Shown here: one piece after another, positions 20,861-27,890 of the stretch | Position numbering within the stretch: the stretch's first letter is position 1 | Layout: the number at the start of each line of letters is the position of its first letter | Assembly (NCBI RefSeq): GCF_003968655.1 | Contig: NZ_RXYK01000005.1 | Coordinates: 97,559-161,558 of the forward strand | Source of the DNA: Chlorobium phaeovibrioides | Lineage (GTDB): Bacteria; Bacteroidota; Chlorobiia; Chlorobiales; Chlorobiaceae | Reading direction: 5' to 3' | DNA: 64,000 nt | The notes under the pieces: generated by a model | Told to the model about the DNA's origin: nothing | Seen by the model: only the letters and a program-made list of their open reading frames with translations | Database searches by the model: none | Translations under genes and position numbers: made by a program

Positions 20861-21463
20861 TCAATGCCTCAAATGCGATGTGGCATGATGAGGATCCTCA
20901 TGCTTCTCATGATGGCAGGGAGAGGGGCCCATCTGGAGGAACATGGGCTGCTGCTGATGGTGCTCGTGGCCGAGAACGGACTTGCGGACCTCTTCGTCGA
21001 AGCGGAAGAGAGCACGGCCCTCAACGGTGTGGATGATGCGGGCCTTGTGCAGCAAGGTGCCGAAAAGGTGCTCCTCTTCATGCTGCTCGGCGACATACCA
21101 CTGCAGGAACGCGAAAGTTGAATAATCCTTTTCCTGGAGCGCCGCGTCGACGACATCGTTGATGCTCGCCGTAATCTTGAGTTCATGGGCGTAGGCGGCC
21201 TCGAGCAGCTCCATATGCGATGCCCATGAAGGAGCGGCAACGGGCACATCGCCGATGAGTGCAAGAGCGCCGGTTTCGTTGATGTAGTCGAAGAGCTTCA
21301 TCATATGGAATTTCTCCTCCTCGGCATGGCGGCGGAAAAAAGTCGCCGTACTGTCGAGTTCCTGCGAGAGAAGCCATGCGCTCATCTGCAGGTAGAGATG
21401 CGAGGATACCGCTTCGAGGTTGACCTGGCGATTGAGCTTTTCGAGAATGTTCTGACTTATCAT
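20861..21463 (-). CDS. Ferritin with His-rich C-terminal extension
   Basis: 200 residues; bacterial non-heme ferritins usually have about 165-175. Ferroxidase-site residues are in place by FtnA numbering: Glu17, Tyr24, Glu50, His53, Glu94 and Gln127. The four-helix core ends near residue 160. The following 40 residues carry ten His and one Cys (GHEHHQQQ, PCHHEKHEDPHHATSHLRH), a likely metal-binding tail on the shell surface or at the fourfold pores; its function is inferred. The family stores iron as ferric mineral in the cytoplasm. The gene lies between flavodoxin and DUF2023, 61 bp after the flavodoxin stop. Confidence 0.93.
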   Translation of the reverse strand: MISQNILEKLNRQVNLEAVSSHLYLQMSAWLLSQELDSTATFFRRHAEEEKFHMMKLFDYINETGALALIGDVPVAAPSWASHMELLEAAYAHELKITASINDVVDAALQEKDYSTFAFLQWYVAEQHEEEHLFGTLLHKARIIHTVEGRALFRFDEEVRKSVLGHEHHQQQPMFLQMGPSPCHHEKHEDPHHATSHLRH

Positions 21464-21524
21464 TGTTTGCTGATGTAAAGGTTACGGGAAAAATCCGGCG
21501 AGCTGCCGGCAAAAAAAACGCTCC

Positions 21525-22031
21525 TCAGGAAAGCATCGGGCTGATTGCCGCTACCCAGGCACTGACCCGAACGGAGGTAAGATGGTCCTGGTTGTCGGCG
21601 TCGAGGGCAAGGCCGACGAACTTTCCATTTCGAACGGCCGTCGATTCAGAATGCTGATAATCATCGGTGGGCCAGGACCCTACGACCTCCGCCCCCGCCG
21701 CGACGACGGCGTCGTAGATGCTCCCCATGCCATCGAGATACCAGTCGCCGAAGGAGAGCTGGTCACCGAGCCCGAACAGGGCTACCGGCTTGCCGCCCAG
21801 ATCCATGGACCCGAGTTTTGGAAGGAACACCGCCCAGTCCCCCTGCAGCTCCCCCGTCCCCCAGGTCGATGTCCCGAGAATCAGCGAGTCGAATGCCATA
21901 ACTTCGTCCGTACTGGCCGAAGCGATATCGCGGACATCTGAAGGCGGGATGCCAAGCTCGTCTGCGATGAGCCTGGCGGCGGCCGCAGTGTTGCCGGTCT
22001 GTGAACCGTAGAAAATGCCTGTTCTTTTCAT
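21525..22031 (-). CDS. Flavodoxin
   Basis: 168 residues. The FMN phosphate loop GSQTGNTAAAA is at residues 9-19, the aromatic-loop sequence TSTWGTGELQGDW at about 60 and FGLGDQLSFGDWYLDGMG at about 90, which identify a long-chain flavodoxin (FldA/IsiB type). It carries single electrons and replaces ferredoxin when iron is scarce. Ferredoxin is central to CO2 fixation in green sulfur bacteria, so the substitution would matter. The frame is open back to 22121, but the ATG at 22031 begins the standard N-terminus (MKRTGIFYGSQTGNT). It lies 46 bp after the Cys-rich gene. Confidence 0.95.
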   Translation of the reverse strand: MKRTGIFYGSQTGNTAAAARLIADELGIPPSDVRDIASASTDEVMAFDSLILGTSTWGTGELQGDWAVFLPKLGSMDLGGKPVALFGLGDQLSFGDWYLDGMGSIYDAVVAAGAEVVGSWPTDDYQHSESTAVRNGKFVGLALDADNQDHLTSVRVSAWVAAISPMLS

Positions 22032-22077
22032 GTTCGATATGTTTTGGTTATGATGATGTTTTGAGTAACAAAAGTCT

Positions 22078-22431
22078 TCAGCCCTCTCTGCCGCCCGGCG
22101 GCATGGCCAGCCTGGCGGCAAGCTCCGGAATCCCGATTTCCAGAGACACAGCGTCCTCGACGGCCCTGCAGAACATCGGAAAATCTTTCCAGGGCACCGA
22201 GATCGTCACAATCCCGAGCATGATGATGAACGGCAGCGGATACCCGTTCCGATTCATTTCCGGACCTTTCCGCTCCCTCAGAAAGCACTCCTCCATGATG
22301 CGCATGAGCGCATTGCGCCCGACCGTGATGACGGCATGGCGGTAATGGAGATGATATGCCCCGCACGCACAGCGGCTCACGAAGCATCGCGCGCCGCAGG
22401 ATGAGTCCCCTTGATCGCCTGATGCACACAT
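22078..22431 (-). CDS. Uncharacterised Cys-rich protein (possibly DUF6686-like)
   Basis: 117 residues. The N-terminal third holds five Cys in about 22 residues (CASGDQGDSSCGARCFVSRC then CACGAYHLHY), a likely metal or Fe-S site. The pattern C-x-CG-x-x-HL-x-Y followed by VITVGRNALMRIMEEC recalls DUF6686, but I am not certain. The C-terminal half is hydrophobic-rich (LPFIIMLGIVTISVPW) without being a clear membrane helix. It is the first gene after the palindrome at 22440-22462 and leads into flavodoxin and ferritin. The opposite-frame reading of similar length (22028-22429) is Arg/His-rich and looks like a shadow. Confidence 0.6.
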   Translation of the reverse strand: MCASGDQGDSSCGARCFVSRCACGAYHLHYRHAVITVGRNALMRIMEECFLRERKGPEMNRNGYPLPFIIMLGIVTISVPWKDFPMFCRAVEDAVSLEIGIPELAARLAMPPGGREG

Positions 22432-22439
22432 AGTTCTGT

Positions 22440-22462
22440 TTATTTAGATTTTATATAAATAA
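22440..22462. promoter_or_regulatory. 23-bp palindromic operator candidate, copy 1
   Basis: Perfect 7-bp arms TTATTTA and TAAATAA flank the 9-bp spacer GATTTTATA. It lies 8 bp upstream of the minus-strand start codon at 22431 and shares design and most bases with two copies upstream of the porin at 26838. An AT-rich TATATAAA core could also be the promoter -10 region, so a bound regulator would block initiation. The identity of the regulator (Fur, DtxR or other) cannot be told from the site. Confidence 0.65.
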
Positions 22463-22490
22463 GACGATGGCCAAATAAAAAAGACGCCCC

Positions 22491-22721
22491 CTACGCACCC
22501 TCTCCCACCCATTCGTACCACATGTGGCTCTCACCGCTGCACTTTCCGCAGCAGCCGGGCCCGTGGGCAGGGGAGGTCCGGGCAACAACCAGACCTTTGA
22601 GAATCCAGCGGTCGAGCATAGACTCAACCAAAGAACGGTCGGCTTTGAAATGTCGGGCGATTTCCGCCAGCGATGCGCTGCCCTCCCGGGAGAGGTAACT
22701 CTTGATGTCTGACAGGGTCAT
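22491..22721 (-). CDS. feoC: FeoC-like winged-helix protein
   Basis: 76 residues. A winged-helix core (MTLSDIKSYLSREGSASLAEIARHFK..., residues 1-50) is followed by a wing loop with three Cys (GPGCCGKC, residues 54-61), the arrangement of FeoC, which binds an Fe-S cluster or acts on FeoB stability. The frame is open to 23012 but overlaps feoB; the ATG at 22721 gives the family length. It lies downstream of feoB across a terminator-like hairpin (22763-22791). Confidence 0.85.
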   Translation of the reverse strand: MTLSDIKSYLSREGSASLAEIARHFKADRSLVESMLDRWILKGLVVARTSPAHGPGCCGKCSGESHMWYEWVGEGA

Positions 22722-22762
22722 GATTGGGTAGGCTGTTGTTGATGAACTGATGAAAAATAAGT

Positions 22763-22791
22763 GGGAAGGGGGCCACACACGCCCCCTTCCC
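22763..22791 (-). terminator. Hairpin terminator or attenuator between feoB and feoC
   Basis: A perfect 11-bp GC-rich stem (GGGAAGGGGGC, 22763-22773, with 22781-22791) and a 7-base loop. On the minus strand it is followed by ACTTATTTTT, a broken T-run. It sits 17 bp after the feoB stop and 41 bp before the feoC start, so feoC may be expressed less than feoB. Confidence 0.7.
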
Positions 22792-22807
22792 GTAACGGAA
22801 CCGGCTC

Positions 22808-25195
22808 TTATTTTGACCCGGTTCCGCTCTTTTTGAACAGGCCGTTTCCGGCCGCATACATGATGGCGACGGTTCCCGCAAGAACGGCGGCCATACCCGC
22901 TATCCATGCAACGGACGATGCGGGATGGGCTGAGAAGGTGCCGATCTGGTAGGCAAGGACTGCAAAGATCCAGGCCAGACCGGTTGTCCATGCTCCCGCG
23001 AACAGGGTCCATGCAAGGTTCGTTTCACGGTATACCGCAGCTATGGCGGCCACGCATGGGAAGTAGAGCAGGATGAACACCAGATAGGCGAACGCGCCTG
23101 CAGTACCGTCGAAGAGCGTGATCATGGAACCGAAAATAGAAGAACCTACCTCCTGCTCTTCGGCGAACGCTTCAGAATCGGAGACATCGCCTACCGATAT
23201 GCCGAGCGGGTCAAGCAGCGAGCCGCCGACACCTGAGAGGTTGTCGGGAATGGTGGCCAGTGCTTCAGTGAATGCACCGCCAAGCGAGAACGTCTCCTCT
23301 TCCTCTTCCACGCCCTCTTCACCGGCCGCGGCCGATGCCGCATCGGCATCCATCTGGGAATAGAGATTGTCGAGGGTTCCAACAACAGCCTCCTTGGCAA
23401 AAATGCCCGTAAAAAGACCTACCGCTGCGGGCCAGTTCTCCTGGCTCACACCGAAGGGTGCGAACACCGGAGAGATAGCCTTGCCGGTAGCCGAGAGTAC
23501 CGAGTTTTCCGAGTCCTCGTTGCCGAATGAACCATCAGTTCCGATAGAGTTCATGAGGCTGAGTACCATAATGACAGGAACGAGCACCTGGCCTGCCTTG
23601 ACAATGAACGACTGCAGACGGTCCCATACCCTCAGAAACACACCCTTGAAACTCGGCATGCGCCATGGAGGCATCTCCATAATGAAAGGAGATACATCAC
23701 CCTTCAGAAGGGTGCTCTTGAGGATGAAGCCGGTCATAATCGCCACAGCAATACCCATGAGATAGAGCAGGAAGACGAGGTTCTGGCCGCCCGACGGGAA
23801 GAAGGCTACAGCAAAGAGTGCAAAAACCGGCATCCTGGCACCGCAGGACATGAAGGGAACCATCATGATGGTCATGATGCGATCACGCCGGTCGCTCATT
23901 GTCCTTGCCGCCATAATAGCCGGCACATTGCAGCCAAACCCGACAAGAAGCGGGATGAATGCCTTTCCAGGAAGACCGATTGCACGCATGCCGCGATCCA
24001 TGACATAGGCGGCACGCGACATGTAACCGGAGTCCTCAAGAAATGAGAGGAAAATGAACATAAAAGCTATCGGCGGAATAAAGGTCGCCATGGTCTGCAG
24101 GGCACCACCGATACCAGTGGAGAGAATGGCTGTCAGCCATTCTGGCGAGCCTACAGACGAGAGCAAGAGACCTGGCCCATCAACAAACAGCGCCCCGGCG
24201 GCAATATCGAAAAAGTCGATAAAGGAGCCCCCGACATTGATGGTAAAGAGGAACATCAGGTACATGAGGCCGAGAAAGATCGGAATGCCGAGATAGCGGT
24301 TGAGCACCACACTGTCGATCATGTCGCTTACGGAACGGCCCGCCGCAGCCTTACGGCGCACGGCCATGGAGGTGAGTGATGCGATGAAGCGGTAATGGGC
24401 GTCTGCGATGGTGATGTCGGCATCCTCACCGAGGGTGGAGGCAAGCGCCTGGCGTGCATGTTCGCCGATGGCGGCAGCGCTGCCGAGTCTTTCTTCAAGC
24501 AGCGGGTCCCCTTCAAGAATTTTGAGGGCGTACCAGTCGGCATCATGATGGTCAATGCCGGCCCTGCCTTCAAGATCCGACGCCAGTCCCTTCACCGCCT
24601 GGACGACGGCATCAGGATATGAGACCCTGCATCCCGGAACGCGTTTTTTCTGCATCTCTCCGGCAATAGCCTCCTTCAACTCCTCGATGCCCTCGCCCCG
24701 TGAGGCGACAATCGGCACCACCCGGCAACCGAGACCTGAGGAGAGCGCATCACTATCAATATCGATGCCGCGTTCCCCTGCTGCATCAAGCATGTTGAGT
24801 GCCACGAGCACCGGCACATTCATTTCGAGCAGACGGCTGGTGAGATAAAGGTTTCTGTCGGGATTGGAGGCGTCAACAATGTTGATGATAAGCTCAGCCT
24901 CTCCTCCAAGGATATAATCCCGCGCAACCGCCTCATCCTCTGAAATGGCCGAAAGCGAATAGATGCCGGGAAGATCAACCAGTTCATAGGCTTCACTCTT
25001 AAAAGAAAAAGTGCCGCTCTTTCTATCGACGGTAACACCGGGCCAGTTACCAACCGTCTGGTTCAGGCCCGTCAGGGCGTTGAACAGCGTTGTCTTACCG
25101 CAATTGGGGTTACCGACAACCGCAATAACCCTCCGCCTATCCGCTTTCGGGCGCAGCTTCGTTACAGCACCCACCAGTTCTTCTGCCTGTATCAT
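22808..25195 (-). CDS. feoB: Ferrous iron transporter FeoB
   Basis: 795 residues. The N-terminal G domain has GNPNCGKTTLFN (G1, about residue 28), DLPGIYSL (G3) and NMLD (G4). A helical spacer follows to about 260, then the two Gate domains with conserved membrane Cys (GFGCNVPAIMAART, FMSCGARMPVFALF and, near the C-terminus, LLYFPCVAAIAAV). An acidic loop (GVEEEEE) lies between late helices near residue 620. It moves Fe2+ across the cytoplasmic membrane. It overlaps feoA by 4 bp and is probably translated with it. Confidence 0.97.
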   Translation of the reverse strand: MIQAEELVGAVTKLRPKADRRRVIAVVGNPNCGKTTLFNALTGLNQTVGNWPGVTVDRKSGTFSFKSEAYELVDLPGIYSLSAISEDEAVARDYILGGEAELIINIVDASNPDRNLYLTSRLLEMNVPVLVALNMLDAAGERGIDIDSDALSSGLGCRVVPIVASRGEGIEELKEAIAGEMQKKRVPGCRVSYPDAVVQAVKGLASDLEGRAGIDHHDADWYALKILEGDPLLEERLGSAAAIGEHARQALASTLGEDADITIADAHYRFIASLTSMAVRRKAAAGRSVSDMIDSVVLNRYLGIPIFLGLMYLMFLFTINVGGSFIDFFDIAAGALFVDGPGLLLSSVGSPEWLTAILSTGIGGALQTMATFIPPIAFMFIFLSFLEDSGYMSRAAYVMDRGMRAIGLPGKAFIPLLVGFGCNVPAIMAARTMSDRRDRIMTIMMVPFMSCGARMPVFALFAVAFFPSGGQNLVFLLYLMGIAVAIMTGFILKSTLLKGDVSPFIMEMPPWRMPSFKGVFLRVWDRLQSFIVKAGQVLVPVIMVLSLMNSIGTDGSFGNEDSENSVLSATGKAISPVFAPFGVSQENWPAAVGLFTGIFAKEAVVGTLDNLYSQMDADAASAAAGEEGVEEEEETFSLGGAFTEALATIPDNLSGVGGSLLDPLGISVGDVSDSEAFAEEQEVGSSIFGSMITLFDGTAGAFAYLVFILLYFPCVAAIAAVYRETNLAWTLFAGAWTTGLAWIFAVLAYQIGTFSAHPASSVAWIAGMAAVLAGTVAIMYAAGNGLFKKSGTGSK

Positions 25196-25419
25196 CTTAC
25201 CTCCTCAACTGTTATGCCTTCAACCTCGTGCTTGCGAAGTGTAAGACGGTAATTTTTAACTGAGATTTCAAATGGATCGCCAAGCGGGGCAACTCCCTCT
25301 ACCTTGATGGTTTCGCCCACAAGCAACCCCATATCGAACAGGCGGCGCCTGAGCTGCGGAGAGGCCGAGACGCCAAGCACCTTCCCGCTCTGCCCTTTTT
25401 TGAGTTCAGAAAGATTCAT
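25192..25419 (-). CDS. feoA: Ferrous iron transport protein FeoA
   Basis: 75 residues, a single SH3-like FeoA domain: an N-terminal LSELKKGQSGKVLGV, then RRRLFDMGLLVGETIKVEGVAPLGDPFEISVKNYRLTLR with the GDPFE turn that is standard for FeoA. It contacts the cytoplasmic part of FeoB. Overlaps of 4 bp with the FeoA-like gene upstream and with feoB downstream show tight coupling. Confidence 0.95.
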   Translation of the reverse strand: MNLSELKKGQSGKVLGVSASPQLRRRLFDMGLLVGETIKVEGVAPLGDPFEISVKNYRLTLRKHEVEGITVEEVR

Positions 25420-25742
25420 TGTGTTTTTCTCCTTACGATGATTTCCATGGATATGGCATGGTCGATAGCCATCCTGCCGTCGCGAACCTTCAAGAGGACC
25501 GGCACGCCGCGATCGTTCTGGACAACCTCCACCACCTGCCCGGAACTGAACCCGAGCTCTGAGAGGCGGCGCTCCTGTCCGCTTCCGTCGCGGAGGCGAC
25601 CATGGCCAGGGCCACGGCCGCCATGCTGGTGACGACCCGTACCGTTATTGCAGGAGAGCGGACCGCCGCCACCTTGCGCCCTCCGGAATCCAATGATTTC
25701 TGCGGATTCACCAGTGTGAAGCATACCAAGCGGAACAATCAT
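25416..25742 (-). CDS. Second FeoA-domain protein with Gly/His-rich insert
   Basis: 108 residues from the ATG at 25742, which has a good ribosome site (GGAG, 6 bp upstream); the longer frame to 25862 overlaps the porin. The FeoA fold is recognisable (PLGMLHTGESAEIIGFR and RRLSELGFSSGQVVEVVQND), but between its first strand and the LSELGF helix lie about 34 extra residues (near 22-55) rich in Gly, with three His and one Cys (GGGGPLSCNNGTG, GRHQHGGRGPGHG). The insert is probably flexible and may bind metal; this is inference. Tandem FeoA genes are known in several lineages. Confidence 0.85.
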   Translation of the reverse strand: MIVPLGMLHTGESAEIIGFRRAQGGGGPLSCNNGTGRHQHGGRGPGHGRLRDGSGQERRLSELGFSSGQVVEVVQNDRGVPVLLKVRDGRMAIDHAISMEIIVRRKTQ

Positions 25743-25767
25743 AGCTACTCCTGTTTTTTTCTGTTGC

Positions 25768-26838
25768 TTAAAACTCCATTGCCAGCTGCATGGTGAAGGT
25801 ATCGGTATCGGCAGTGTCCGCTTTGTTTTCAGCACGCTGGTATTCGAACGCCAGGCCTGCACCCTCTGCTACCTCCCATCCAAGGGCTGCAGCATAGCGG
25901 GAGTCGTTTGTCTCAAAGTCATCCGCCCCCTCATAACGCACGGCAAGACTGAATGGCGCTTCAAAATCGTATCCAGCTTCTACGCTCCAGGCGGAAGGCT
26001 GCTTGCCGCCGTACTCGCCATCGGTGAAGCTGTCGCAGGCACCCAGATACTCGCCCCTCAACTCAAAAGCCCCGTAGCCCGCTATGGCGTTAGCTGACCA
26101 TCCACCTACAAAATCTGTCGTTTTTTTATCAGTAAAACCGTCCTGGAGTCCATCGGTATCGGCCATATTGTTCGTCCAGGAGGCGCCGAAGCCATAGCGG
26201 AAGCTGTCAACCTCTTTCTGCCAGCTGAAGGCTGCAACGAGGCTGTTGATTTCGCTTTCGCCTGCTTTCTGCACATCGCCCTTGAACACCGAAAGCGAAC
26301 CGGTGATGCCATCCGCCTCATAACCCGCTTTCACTGATGCGTGCAGCTTGCTTTCACCAAGCTCGAGTGTCATGGGGTCGGAGATCATGCTGCTCTCAAA
26401 CGAGCCGAACGACTGGGTAAGGCGGCCGACCTCAGCGAAGAACGGGGAGGATTCCGACTTCATCCTGATGTAGGCCTGCTCAACAAGGATGTTCTCGCTG
26501 TTTTCACCCTGTTCGTAGAGCAGAACTCCATAAGCGGTGAGCCACGGGTTCACTTTTGCCTCAAGACCGAGCTCAAGGGTTGCAAGGGTGAGGTCGGAAG
26601 TGGCTTTCGAGTCAGAAGGATCCTGATAGTTCGCTTCCACTTCCACAAGACCTCCGAATGCCAGTCCTTTGGTGATGCTGCTTTTCTCCGCCTCGGGCCG
26701 GGGGGCAGCTTCTACCCGATTCTCCAGGAGATCAAGACGGCGTTTCAGTTCAAGTACTTCATCCGAAGCAAAGAGAGCTGATGAGGGAACCATTCCAAGG
26801 GTTGCGAGTGCGGCACCAGCAATAATCATCTTTTTCAT
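25768..26838 (-). CDS. Outer-membrane porin, LbtU-like
   Basis: 356 residues. A signal peptide (residues 1-24, cleavage after ALFA), a short coiled-coil (VLELKRRLDLLENRVE, about 28-43) and then an all-beta barrel ending in ...QLAMEF with a C-terminal Phe. The coiled-coil-plus-barrel layout resembles LbtU-family siderophore porins; substrate specificity is inferred only from the feo genes that follow. The gap to the next gene is 25 bp with no terminator, so it probably heads the feo transcript. Two 23-bp palindromes lie just upstream. Confidence 0.85.
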   Translation of the reverse strand: MKKMIIAGAALATLGMVPSSALFASDEVLELKRRLDLLENRVEAAPRPEAEKSSITKGLAFGGLVEVEANYQDPSDSKATSDLTLATLELGLEAKVNPWLTAYGVLLYEQGENSENILVEQAYIRMKSESSPFFAEVGRLTQSFGSFESSMISDPMTLELGESKLHASVKAGYEADGITGSLSVFKGDVQKAGESEINSLVAAFSWQKEVDSFRYGFGASWTNNMADTDGLQDGFTDKKTTDFVGGWSANAIAGYGAFELRGEYLGACDSFTDGEYGGKQPSAWSVEAGYDFEAPFSLAVRYEGADDFETNDSRYAAALGWEVAEGAGLAFEYQRAENKADTADTDTFTMQLAMEF

Positions 26839-26843
26839 AAGAC

Positions 26844-26866
26844 TTAATTAGATTTTGTATAATTAA
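26844..26866. promoter_or_regulatory. 23-bp palindromic operator candidate, copy 2
   Basis: Arms TTAATTA and TAATTAA are perfect inverted repeats around the spacer GATTTTGTA. It lies 5 bp upstream of the porin start codon, in the same orientation and position as copy 1 relative to its gene. Confidence 0.65.
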
Positions 26867-26886
26867 CGAGCAGAACAAATCTACCG

Positions 26887-26909
26887 TTATTTATATAAAA
26901 TCCAAATAA
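26887..26909. promoter_or_regulatory. 23-bp palindromic operator candidate, copy 3
   Basis: Arms TTATTTA and CAAATAA (one mismatch) flank TATAAAATC. Read on the minus strand it differs from copy 1, as written on the plus strand, by a single base. Its centre is 43 bp from the centre of copy 2, close to four helical turns. Confidence 0.6.
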
Positions 26910-27018
26910 GCGAGAAAAAAAGTTCTTCAGGATTTCAAACACCACGGAATACAGTCAGTACGGGCAGCCTGAAATCTCAGATGAGATCGCTGAAGAGCTT
27001 CTTCAGCTCTCAGTCACC

Positions 27019-27288
27019 TCACTTGAACGGGGGGCAGCTGAAGTCAACCGGAAAGGAAGGTTCCACTCCCCCCTGCCGGTCGATACCCTGGGGCATCGCA
27101 TGCACGCCGGATGGCAGTTCATCATGTTCCATCAGGTATTCAAGCAGCCAGCCGCTCAGCCGGTAATATCCCGATGGTTTGGCCGTGGGAGACTCTGCGG
27201 CAGGGTTCGGCGGCTTTCCTTCAGCCCATTTCTCCACAAGCGCCTCAACCTGCTCCCTGTAAAGGGTTTCGCGTGCATTACTCTCCAT
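27019..27288 (-). CDS. Small uncharacterised protein
   Basis: 89 residues from the ATG at 27288, which overlaps the end of the lipocalin gene by 11 bp; the frame is open further upstream but only inside the lipocalin. The sequence has a charged helix (ETLYREQVEALVEKWAEG), a Pro/Ala linker, a GYYRLSGWLLEYLMEHDELPSG segment and a C-terminal DFSCPPF. No signal peptide, no membrane helix and no recognised domain. Coupling to the lipocalin is the only clue to its role. A weak hairpin lies after it at 26990-27008. Confidence 0.5.
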   Translation of the reverse strand: MESNARETLYREQVEALVEKWAEGKPPNPAAESPTAKPSGYYRLSGWLLEYLMEHDELPSGVHAMPQGIDRQGGVEPSFPVDFSCPPFK

Positions 27289-27826
27289 CTGAGGCCCCTT
27301 CTGCCCGCTCCGACTGGTCCACAAGGCGAAGTTCTTCTGATGCAAAGCCAAACTCCGCACTCTTTCGTCGAAGCTCCTCAAGAAGCTCCGGATTCATTTC
27401 CGGACTTCTTGACAGTATCCAGAGAAGGTCCCTGTCATGTCCGGAGACAAGAGCCCACCTGTATTCCTCACGGTCGAGAGCAAGAATGTTGTACCCTGCG
27501 TAGAAGGGACCGAAAAAGGAGACTTTCAGGGCTCCACGGTCACTCGGGCCGTCGAACTTTGCCCTGCCTTCAACACTCTTCCACCTGTTCTTTTTCGTGT
27601 CGTATCCTCTGTTCTCTACTCTGACCTTTCCATCCGGCTTCAGGGTATAGGTTGCAGAAACAGCCTCAAAATTCTTTTCGAAGGAGTTGTCGAGACGGGC
27701 GATTTCGTACCAGGTACCAAGATAGCGCTCAAGGGAAAAATCATCAACCACATCAAGTCCTTCAGGAATACCGGTACATCCGGCGGGGAGAAGGAGCAGC
27801 AGCAGGGTAAGCAGTCGTTTCATCAT
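27278..27826 (-). CDS. Outer-membrane lipoprotein lipocalin (Blc-like)
   Basis: 182 residues. A lipoprotein signal peptide ends in the lipobox LPAGC (Cys17), followed by the lipocalin strand A signature LGTWYEIARLDNSFE (about residues 36-50) and the late RDLLWILSRSP. Blc-type lipocalins bind fatty acids or lysophospholipids at the envelope. The second Met (27823) is an equally good start. It is processed by LspA-type peptidase (gene at 7906-8415). It is followed with overlap by a small unknown gene and preceded 64 bp away by purU. Confidence 0.92.
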   Translation of the reverse strand: MMKRLLTLLLLLLPAGCTGIPEGLDVVDDFSLERYLGTWYEIARLDNSFEKNFEAVSATYTLKPDGKVRVENRGYDTKKNRWKSVEGRAKFDGPSDRGALKVSFFGPFYAGYNILALDREEYRWALVSGHDRDLLWILSRSPEMNPELLEELRRKSAEFGFASEELRLVDQSERAEGASDGE

Positions 27827-27890
27827 GATATCGGCCGGGAATAGTTATTGAAAAAAAACAGAACACATGGATGCATGCCGGGCAGGCTTC

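Noticed and set aside
22028..22429. 133-codon frame overlapping the Cys-rich gene
   Set aside because: Arg/His-rich shadow in another frame; it runs into the flavodoxin start and lacks the ordered Cys-x-Cys-Gly pattern.
26990..27008. 7-bp hairpin after the small protein gene as a terminator
   Set aside because: Stem short, loop 5 bases, no T-run on the minus strand.
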